Assembly (NCBI GenBank): GCA_041917975.1
Contig: JAYRWN010000213.1
Location: forward strand, 1 to 5,574
Direction of reading: 5' to 3'
Source: JAYRWN01 sp041917975
GTDB lineage: Bacteria > Bacteroidota > Bacteroidia > Chitinophagales > Saprospiraceae
DNA length: 5,574 bases
In this document: piece after piece, positions 1-5,574 of the stretch
Numbering within the stretch: position 1 is the stretch's first letter
How the letters are laid out: every line of letters begins with the position of its first letter
Made by a program: the position numbers and the translations under genes
Notes under the pieces: model-generated
The model's database searches: none
The model's input: the letters and a program-made list of their open reading frames with translations, nothing else
What the model was told of the DNA's origin: nothing

Positions 1-1
1 C

Positions 2-2722
2 GGGTGGTTTAAGATCGGGAAATATGGATTTATTACCCACTCTTTGTCGATCATAGGGGCGATGATCATTTTATTCTATTTATGCCTCAATCAACACTAT
101 GAATATAATTTTGTGTTCGACCAGATCAATCCGGAACTAACCTTACAATATATATTTGTTGCCTTTTGGGAGGGTCAAGAAGGTAGCTTTCTTCTGTGGA
201 TGTTTTTTCTGATTGCCCTCAGCTGGGTGGTGTGGTTTAGATCTAAATCTTGGCGTACCGGTGTCGTGGCTTCGATGATGTTGATCGAAGTATTTTTTTC
301 TTCTATGCTCCTAGGGGTCTATCTGCATTGGGGTTTGGAAGAATATAAAATAGGCAGTAGTCCATTTGCTTTAGTGCGTGACCTTTATGAAGCACCGATC
401 TTCAACACCGCGGACTATCTACAGTTTCTACCCAACATGGCGAACGGCTTAAATATCTTATTACAAAATTACTGGATGACTATCCACCCTCCTACTCTAT
501 TTTTGGGTTTTGCGGCTACTGCCGTACCCATGTCTTTTGCTCTTGCTTCTTTGTGGAAAAGATCCTATCAGGACTGGCTAAAACCAGCTTTACCTTACGC
601 TTTATTTGCCGGAGGCATATTAGGCTTGGGTATTTTGATGGGATCAGCATGGGCTTATGAGGCTCTTTCCTTTGGTGGTTATTGGGCTTGGGATCCGGTA
701 GAAAACACCTCCTTTGTACCCTGGCTAGTGATAGTGGCAGGCATTCACACCAACCTCATTAGTCGGAATACCGGGCAATCGGTTAGATCCACCTATGTTT
801 TTTATTTCTTGGCTTTATTACTTACCCTGTATTCCACTTTTTTGACTCGCTCCGGAATTCTGGGAGACAGTTCAGTCCATTCATTTACCAAAATGGGATT
901 GGAATGGCAGCTTTTGATTGGATTATTGTTATTGGTTGGTATTATCAAATGGCCCCTCATCAGACACTGGAAACATATTCAGGAGAAACAAACAGAAGAA
1001 CATATATATTCAAAAGAATTTTGGATGTTTATTGGAGCTTTAGTACTGGTTTTTTCTGGATTTTTAATCACTTTTACCACTTCAGTGCCTGTCTTCAATA
1101 AAATATTTGAAGTCATAGGTCAACTAACCGGCCTGGATACCAAGTCCTGGAACATGTCTTCTCCTGCGGATCCAATGGATCATTTTAATCGCTATCAAAT
1201 CTGGATTGCCGTTTTTATTGCCGCTTTAAGCGGTTTAGCTCAATATTTGCGCTATCATGGCCTTAATTGGAAGCAATATCGGCCGACTTATTTTCGCAAA
1301 ATTCTAACTGGAATTACGGGTGCTGCTTTGGTCACTCTGCTCGTGGCCTGGTGGTTGGTTATTCCTTCCTGGCCCTATTATTTACTGCTTTTTTGTTCAG
1401 CATTTACACTAGTAATCAATATTGAATACCTGATTTTTTATTTAAAATTCAAAACTGCTCAGGCAGCTTCAGTTTTGAGTCATATAGGATTTGGCTTATT
1501 TATCATCGGCATTTTAGGAAGTGGTCTTAACATGGACATCATTTCAAAAAATACTACTTTCCTGGAAACGGATTTAGCTGATTTGGTCAATGAGGATTTA
1601 TTGGATAATGTATATCTTGTAAAAGGTATTCCACAACCCATGCGTAACTACACTCTAATCTATAAAAGAGATACAGTCATTGGATTTGAGCGTTTCTATG
1701 AAGTGGATATTTTCCGTAATAAATCGACTTCCGGGGCAAAATTTACCGTGCGACCCAGTGTAGTATATGAAAAGGACTTCTCCAATATAGCATCTGCAAA
1801 TCCATCCGTGCAACGGAAGGTTAATCAAGACTTGTTTACGCTGATCAGTAGCGTCCCGATTCACCATCAGGGAACGAAATCATTAAAAGAATATGAGGAT
1901 TCTCTTGCGTACCATCTTGTACGAACAGTGAATGATGAACAACAAATCATTCCCGGCTACCAGCTGACTGTAGGTGATATATCCTACCAGGTTGTGCATC
2001 CAGAATATAAAGCATTGCCAGGAGATGTGGGCATTATGGTCCGTGTAGAATTAACATCCAATGATGGTCAAAAAGTCTTCACCTTACATCCGGCCATGGT
2101 ACTCCGTGAAAACGTGGTGATGAACTATGCGGATGTAGACAAGGAACAAGGTGTGAAGGTAAAATTGGATGAATCCATCCTGGACGAATTATTTACCATC
2201 GAAAAAAATCTGGATTACGAAAAATTAGTCTTAAAAGAAGGCCAAAGCACAACATACCACGGTTTGGAGATTTCTTTCGATGGATTTAATCGCAATACTA
2301 AAATCAGCAATTCTTTCAAAGAGCAAGAAATAACAGCAGCTGTGGCAGCGGAACTCACTATCGTTAACCCCAATACAGGCAAATCGTACTCTGCAGCACC
2401 GGTTTTTTTAATCAAAGATCTGCAGACCTTTAACATCAAAGAATATATACGAAACGAACAATTGCATGTGCGGTTTACTTCAATTAATCCCCAAGCTGAA
2501 ACCGCTGAAATACTCATTGCAAAGAGTAGTGGAACAGGAATAGAGGTTCCATTGTTGGTTAACACTAAGTACGAAAGTGATAACTTCATTCTTTTGCAGG
2601 CCAAGTTATTTCCGGGGATTAATTTATTTTGGTTTGGGGGGCTGATGATGTGCTGCGGGCTATTTTTTGGCATTTGGAATCGCTTTAAAAAAGATTCTTA
2701 TCGAAACATCGCCTCTGAATAA
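2..2722 (+). CDS. ccmF: CcmF-type cytochrome c heme lyase subunit (5' partial)
   Basis: This is a multi-pass membrane protein of the CcmF/CcsA heme-handling family, which attaches heme to apocytochrome c on the periplasmic side of the inner membrane. The frame is open to the left edge: 14 codons precede the first possible start (TTG at 44), and that start would cut into a membrane segment, so the true N-terminus lies outside. 906 residues are visible; I estimate about 50 are missing. Numbering from the codon at 2: WEGQEGSFLLW at 56-66, HPP at 162-164, the tryptophan-rich heme-binding WWD motif (GGYWAWDPVEN, then PW) at 225-241, LTRSG followed by His293, and SHIGFG with His494. These histidines are the likely heme ligands by analogy with the family. 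After a helix near 490-512 comes a soluble, presumably periplasmic part of about 350 residues, then a final helix near 873-892 and a basic tail. No frameshift is seen. In this phylum ccmF often follows ccmE, which would lie off the left edge. Confidence 0.93.
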   Translation, partial: GWFKIGKYGFITHSLSIIGAMIILFYLCLNQHYEYNFVFDQINPELTLQYIFVAFWEGQEGSFLLWMFFLIALSWVVWFRSKSWRTGVVASMMLIEVFFSSMLLGVYLHWGLEEYKIGSSPFALVRDLYEAPIFNTADYLQFLPNMANGLNILLQNYWMTIHPPTLFLGFAATAVPMSFALASLWKRSYQDWLKPALPYALFAGGILGLGILMGSAWAYEALSFGGYWAWDPVENTSFVPWLVIVAGIHTNLISRNTGQSVRSTYVFYFLALLLTLYSTFLTRSGILGDSSVHSFTKMGLEWQLLIGLLLLVGIIKWPLIRHWKHIQEKQTEEHIYSKEFWMFIGALVLVFSGFLITFTTSVPVFNKIFEVIGQLTGLDTKSWNMSSPADPMDHFNRYQIWIAVFIAALSGLAQYLRYHGLNWKQYRPTYFRKILTGITGAALVTLLVAWWLVIPSWPYYLLLFCSAFTLVINIEYLIFYLKFKTAQAASVLSHIGFGLFIIGILGSGLNMDIISKNTTFLETDLADLVNEDLLDNVYLVKGIPQPMRNYTLIYKRDTVIGFERFYEVDIFRNKSTSGAKFTVRPSVVYEKDFSNIASANPSVQRKVNQDLFTLISSVPIHHQGTKSLKEYEDSLAYHLVRTVNDEQQIIPGYQLTVGDISYQVVHPEYKALPGDVGIMVRVELTSNDGQKVFTLHPAMVLRENVVMNYADVDKEQGVKVKLDESILDELFTIEKNLDYEKLVLKEGQSTTYHGLEISFDGFNRNTKISNSFKEQEITAAVAAELTIVNPNTGKSYSAAPVFLIKDLQTFNIKEYIRNEQLHVRFTSINPQAETAEILIAKSSGTGIEVPLLVNTKYESDNFILLQAKLFPGINLFWFGGLMMCCGLFFGIWNRFKKDSYRNIASE

Positions 2723-3503
2723 TGTAGGTTTAGTCGGAACAGGCCAGGTGGCCCGCTTCTTTGCCCAAAGAATCCCTAATTCCGGATTAAATCTTTGCTG
2801 GATCGCCGGCAGGGATATAGAGAAAGCTGAAAAGTTAGCGTTTGAAAGTAATACTCGCGCCATTTCCTTAAAAACATGCAGTCAAAATGGAGCGGATCTG
2901 GTCATCTGCGCTGTAAACGATAACAGCATCAATGAAGTAACCACTAACTTGATCGACCTGTTGCCGAGTCAAGTGGCCATGGTACATACGTCCGGATCCC
3001 AACCTATCACAACCATTCACCGATACTTTACTTCGACCGGTGTGATGTATCCTCTGCAAACATTTAATCTGCAGGATAAATACTATGAACAGGACATTCC
3101 AATTATTATTCAGGCGAACCACCGGACCTTGGAAAATCAACTAACCAGAATGGGTCAATGTATGAGTACCACCGTAAAAGTTTTAAATGATGAACAACGA
3201 CAAGTACTTCATTTAAGTGCGGTCATTTTGAACAACTTTACCAATCATCTGGCTGTCAGGGCTTTTGATTTTTTACTTGGACATAATTTAGATCCCAAAT
3301 TATTGTATCCATTGCTGAAAAAGACCACCACCATGATCCTGGGCGGTCAACCGGAGTCTATCCAAACCGGGCCAGCCAGACGTCAAGACAGTAAAACTTT
3401 GAATCTACACAGAAATTTTTTGGCATCAGCACACCCTGAACTCCTGGAACTTTATAATCAATTGACTAAATCTATTCACGACTATTATCATGCGCATCGT
3501 TAA
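2667..3503 (+). CDS. Rossmann-fold protein with DUF2520 domain
   Basis: This is a predicted soluble NAD(P)-binding protein of the Rossmann-like plus DUF2520 family, related in fold to NADP oxidoreductases and ketopantoate reductase-like enzymes. Its substrate is unknown. Numbering from TTG 2667: a beta strand and glycine-rich dinucleotide loop GLVGTGQVA at 21-29, then a Rossmann domain to about 105, HTSGS at 107-111, MYPLQTF near 127-133, HLSAVILNNFTNHL at 182-195 and GPARRQD at 235-241. The last four are typical of DUF2520 proteins. The length of about 260-278 residues fits the family. The start is uncertain. No ATG or GTG lies in frame near the expected N-terminus. TTG 2667 gives 16 residues before the first conserved strand and a 56-base overlap with ccmF; ATT 2694 or CTG 2715 would give shorter proteins. 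Tight packing with ccmF suggests co-transcription and translational coupling, but a role in cytochrome maturation is not shown. Confidence 0.85.
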   Translation: MAFGIALKKILIETSPLNNVGLVGTGQVARFFAQRIPNSGLNLCWIAGRDIEKAEKLAFESNTRAISLKTCSQNGADLVICAVNDNSINEVTTNLIDLLPSQVAMVHTSGSQPITTIHRYFTSTGVMYPLQTFNLQDKYYEQDIPIIIQANHRTLENQLTRMGQCMSTTVKVLNDEQRQVLHLSAVILNNFTNHLAVRAFDFLLGHNLDPKLLYPLLKKTTTMILGGQPESIQTGPARRQDSKTLNLHRNFLASAHPELLELYNQLTKSIHDYYHAHR

Positions 3504-3735
3504 GGTAATTCCTCACCCCTATTTCAGGATAACATTGTTCTATTATAATTCACGGTATCAGCTCAAATTAGAGGATGCTTTTTATGAAGAGCACATGAAG
3601 TTTCGCGAAGAAGAAGTTAATGCCGCTAATGAAGCTGCAGTAATCAAAATGCTGGAAAACTTTGACTTTTCGTCTTATCGTCAACGATTCGAATCCTTAC
3701 ATCAGGATCGTTTGACTATGCTTCACTTGATTTAG
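3490..3735 (+). CDS. Small conserved-looking protein of unknown function (81 aa)
   Basis: I do not recognise a named family. The protein starts at ATG 3490, inside the last 14 bases of the DUF2520 gene in another frame, a typical coupled operon overlap. The first 30 residues look like beta strands: MRIVKVIPHPYFRITLFYYN with an isoleucine-proline-histidine-proline segment, then RYQLKLED. The rest is charged and helical, with an acidic FREEEVNAANEAA stretch and a C-terminal helix ending SLHQDRL. There is no signal peptide, membrane segment or cysteine, so it is probably cytoplasmic. From memory, similar short proteins of about 80 residues occur in Bacteroidota, which supports a real gene, but I cannot verify this here. 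Its 3' end runs 20 bases into the 3' end of the converging kinase gene. Its function is unknown; the neighbours give no direct clue. Confidence 0.72.
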   Translation: MRIVKVIPHPYFRITLFYYNSRYQLKLEDAFYEEHMKFREEEVNAANEAAVIKMLENFDFSSYRQRFESLHQDRLTMLHLI

Positions 3736-4378
3736 AGTAACCCATCCTGACCAAATTATTTTGCGTGAGTTTCTCTAAATAGGCTATAAATATCTCCAAA
3801 CCATTTTTAAAGTGTACATTATTGGTGATCACCAGGTCACACTCTTCAAAATAAGGTTTGATAAATTTTTCATAGGATGGCGTGACGTGGTGTTCATATC
3901 GGTAAAGAACATCATCGATAGAATAATTACGCTCCTGACCATCCCGTTTTATACGGCGGATTATTTTAAGGTCCTCCTTGGCATGGATAAAAACCTTCAG
4001 GTCCAGCATCCTATTGATTTCTTTATAATGCAAAACGAATAGTCCTTCGATAATAATTATGGGAGCAGGATGAAAGACAATCTCTTTGGATATGGCCAGA
4101 GGATTATTAAAAACATATTCCGGTCTGGTTACCGAGCGTCCTCCCAGCAAGGCATTTAAGTCAGCTATAAGAGCTTGAGAGTCGAGAGATTCTGGTAAGT
4201 CAAAGTTCCTAATACCACGTTCATCGGTCTTTTGAATTTCCCTGGGGAGATAATATTCATCTAAAGAAATGATCAATACCTCCTCAGGCTGAAACCTCTC
4301 TTTCAATGCTTTGATAAATGAAGTCTTACCGGAACCGCTTCCACCGCTTATACCGATTAAATAATTTCTTTTGGTCAT
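3716..4378 (-). CDS. udk: Uridine kinase-like P-loop nucleoside kinase
   Basis: This is a cytoplasmic kinase of the uridine kinase/phosphoribulokinase family, expected to phosphorylate a nucleoside (uridine or cytidine in classic members, EC 2.7.1.48) to its 5'-monophosphate. I chose ATG at 4378, giving 220 residues, over TTG at 4387, because MTKRNYLIGISGG matches the usual short lead to the P-loop. Visible motifs: Walker A GGSGSGKT at 12-19; DEYY at 40-43 with the likely catalytic Asp40; NFDLPESLD at 58-66; RPEY at 85-88; IIIIEGLFVLH at 107-117; and the lid RRIKRDGQER at 141-150. The base-contacting histidine of characterised uridine kinases (in YSYVEHT of E. coli Udk, from memory) seems replaced by Pro93 in YVFNNP, so the substrate is less certain than the fold. 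About 14 residues after LEKLTQNN extend past the usual end. The divergent CNT transporter supports a salvage role. Confidence 0.88.
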   Translation of the reverse strand: MTKRNYLIGISGGSGSGKTSFIKALKERFQPEEVLIISLDEYYLPREIQKTDERGIRNFDLPESLDSQALIADLNALLGGRSVTRPEYVFNNPLAISKEIVFHPAPIIIIEGLFVLHYKEINRMLDLKVFIHAKEDLKIIRRIKRDGQERNYSIDDVLYRYEHHVTPSYEKFIKPYFEECDLVITNNVHFKNGLEIFIAYLEKLTQNNLVRMGYSKSSEA

Positions 4379-4500
4379 TAAGATCAATAAAGTGGTTGAA
4401 AAGGTAACAGATTTTTTGGGATTGAAGAAGTTGTGATTTTATCCGAAAATATTTTTGCTAATTTACTCCCAATTTTACAGAAAAATCAAAATATATAGCC
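4379..4500. promoter_or_regulatory. Divergent intergenic region between kinase and transporter genes
   Basis: This 122-base AT-rich gap separates the start codons of two divergently read genes and must hold the promoters or 5' leaders of both, unless transcription enters from elsewhere. Neither start has a convincing Shine-Dalgarno sequence: upstream of the kinase ATG the mRNA reads TTTATTGATCTTA, and upstream of the transporter TTG it reads ATATATAGCC. This is normal for Bacteroidota, where AT-rich leaders often replace SD pairing. I found no convincing operator palindrome or riboswitch-like structure by eye. Confidence 0.6.
4450..4457 (+). promoter_or_regulatory. Candidate Bacteroidota -7 promoter element for the transporter gene
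   Basis: TATTTTTG matches the TAnnTTTG -7 consensus of Bacteroidota primary sigma promoters at every fixed position. It lies 43 bases before the TTG start, so transcription would begin near 4463-4465 and leave a leader of under 40 bases. The -33 partner (TTTG or TTG, usually about 19-21 bases upstream) is not well placed: GTTG at 4430-4433 is 16 bases away and ATTG at 4421-4424 is 25 away. The sequence is T-rich, so chance is a real alternative. Confidence 0.4.
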
Positions 4501-5574
4501 TTGGATATCATTAGGGGGATATTAGGTCTTGCAGTACTTACCTTTTTACTTTTTTTAATCAGCGAAAAAAAAAGGAGTATCAACTGGCAGCTGGTAGGTA
4601 TAGGCTTGGTCATGCAACTGGTTTTAGCGCTGATGATCATCAAAGTGCCAGGTGTTAAATTTTTTTTTGAAGGTGTCGTCAATTTTTTTGTGCTAATGAT
4701 TGGCAGTTCAGAGCAGTCTGCTAAATTTCTCTTCGGGAATTTAGCTGATAAGACCTCCCCTTACGGCTTTGCGTTTTTTGTTTTGCCCACCATAGTATTC
4801 TTTTCAGCACTATCGTCTTTGCTGTATTATTTTGGTATACTGCAAAAAATTGTTTACGGTTTTGCCTGGGTGATGAATAGAACCATGCGCATTTCCGGAG
4901 CGGAAAGTTTGGCTGCCGCGGCGAATGTATTCATTGGCCAGACCGAAGCGCCCCTGGTGGTGAAGCCATATCTCGAACGTATGACCCGCAGCGAAGTGCT
5001 CTGTCTGATGTGTGGAGGTATGGCCACGATTGCCGGAGGGGTCTTTGGGGCGTATATGTCTATGTTAGGGGGGAATGATCCGGAAGGGCTGAAGCTATTT
5101 GGAATGCACTTGCTCACGGCTTCGGTTATTTCCGCACCTGCTGCCATTGTTGCAGCTAAAATAATCCTGCCCGAAGAAGATAAGTCTAACATATCCAGGA
5201 CCATTACGGTGCCTAAAGAAGAAGCCGGTTCCAATCTGCTTGATGCCATTGTCAGAGGTACCGGGGATGGGCTACGGCTCGCGGTTAACGTTGGAGCCAT
5301 GTTATTGGCTTTCATGGCATTTATCTATTTATTAAATGCTATTTTTTTATGGTTGGGCGGCTGGACAGGTCTTAATGACTGGATCAGTCAGCTAACCAAT
5401 GGCGCCTACCAGGAGTTTAGCATGCAATTTATTTTTGGCATACTCTTTTCGCCTATTGCCTGGATCATTGGCGTAGATGCCCAGGACATTTTAGCTGTAG
5501 GACGGCTCTTAGGAGAAAAAACAGTTCTGAACGAGTTCGTGGCCTATGTGTCTTTAGCTGATTTAAAAAGCCAA
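4501..5574 (+). CDS. nupC: CNT (NupC-type) concentrative nucleoside transporter (3' partial)
   Basis: This is an inner-membrane symporter of the concentrative nucleoside transporter family, which imports nucleosides using a sodium or proton gradient. The frame opens after a stop at 4459-4461 and has no ATG at its beginning. TTG 4501 gives MDIIRGILGLAVL, which fits the usual N-terminus, where the first helix begins almost at once. 358 codons are visible to the right edge, and I estimate roughly 50-70 residues are missing. Motifs by residue: SGAES at 132-136; GQTE at 146-149, part of the nucleoside-binding hairpin in the Vibrio CNT structure; and the family signature GEKTVLNEFVAY at 338-349, whose Glu345 is a substrate-contacting position. 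The last core helix with the Asn/Ser binding residues lies outside. The N-terminal region has hydrophobic helices near 2-20 and 28-45. Ion coupling and purine or pyrimidine preference cannot be read. The divergent kinase suggests a salvage pair. Confidence 0.93.
   Translation, partial: MDIIRGILGLAVLTFLLFLISEKKRSINWQLVGIGLVMQLVLALMIIKVPGVKFFFEGVVNFFVLMIGSSEQSAKFLFGNLADKTSPYGFAFFVLPTIVFFSALSSLLYYFGILQKIVYGFAWVMNRTMRISGAESLAAAANVFIGQTEAPLVVKPYLERMTRSEVLCLMCGGMATIAGGVFGAYMSMLGGNDPEGLKLFGMHLLTASVISAPAAIVAAKIILPEEDKSNISRTITVPKEEAGSNLLDAIVRGTGDGLRLAVNVGAMLLAFMAFIYLLNAIFLWLGGWTGLNDWISQLTNGAYQEFSMQFIFGILFSPIAWIIGVDAQDILAVGRLLGEKTVLNEFVAYVSLADLKSQ

Noticed and set aside
44..46. TTG at 44 as the ccmF start codon
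   Set aside because: The frame stays open to the left edge with sensible protein sequence (GWFKIGKYGF), and CcmF proteins have about 50 more N-terminal residues.
2215..2673. 152-codon open frame on the minus strand inside ccmF
   Set aside because: It lies entirely opposite well-supported ccmF coding sequence, has no recognisable domain, and its composition looks like an antisense shadow.
3683..3712. Inverted repeat AACGAT/ATCGTT as a possible terminator near the convergent junction
   Set aside because: The stem is only 6 bases with an 18-base loop, is not GC-rich, lies within coding sequence and has no following T-run.
4399..4406. TACCTTTT on the minus strand as a -7 promoter element for the kinase gene
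   Set aside because: It misses the final G of TAnnTTTG and has no TTG at a proper distance upstream, so it is too weak to list as a promoter.
4567..4578. AAAAAAGGAG as a strong Shine-Dalgarno site for an internal start in the transporter gene
   Set aside because: No ATG, GTG or TTG follows at a suitable distance in frame, and starting here would delete the first membrane helix. It is better read as Lys-Lys-Arg-Ser codons.
4854..5315. 153-codon open frame on the minus strand inside the transporter gene
   Set aside because: It is antisense to a strongly conserved CNT region that includes the GQTE motif. The Ser/Pro/Ala-rich translation has no domain and fits a shadow of the real gene.

Overview
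The window most likely comes from a member of the Bacteroidota. I infer this from the CcmF variant (WEGQEGS motif and a long soluble C-terminal part), the Rossmann/DUF2520 protein, the small HPHP-type protein beside it, a nucleoside transporter resembling those of this phylum, AT-rich DNA with few Shine-Dalgarno sites, and a TAnnTTTG promoter-like element. I cannot resolve the class. All calls come from reading the sequence, with no database search.

Layout: positions 2-2722 (+) hold most of a CcmF-type cytochrome c heme lyase subunit, open at the left edge. It overlaps or abuts a Rossmann/DUF2520 protein (+, to 3503), which overlaps by 14 bases an 81-residue small protein of unknown function (3490-3735, +). 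These three genes look like one transcription unit. A uridine kinase-like P-loop kinase (3716-4378, -) converges on it, and the 3' ends overlap by 20 bases. After a 122-base divergent intergenic region (4379-4500), a CNT-family nucleoside transporter (4501 to the right edge, +) begins and runs out of the window. Coding density is very high, and the 122-base gap is the only real intergenic space.

There are two functional blocks. The left block serves cytochrome c maturation, with two co-transcribed genes whose link to that process is unknown. The right block reads as nucleoside salvage: the CNT transporter imports a nucleoside and the divergent kinase could phosphorylate it. The kinase keeps its catalytic motifs but appears to lack the histidine that contacts the base in characterised uridine kinases, so its true substrate is open.

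I found no mobile element, CRISPR array, tRNA, rRNA or clear intrinsic terminator. The window is mostly ordinary housekeeping sequence. The points most worth a second look are the kinase's base-pocket change, the small protein wedged between two overlaps, and the TTG starts inferred for two genes.
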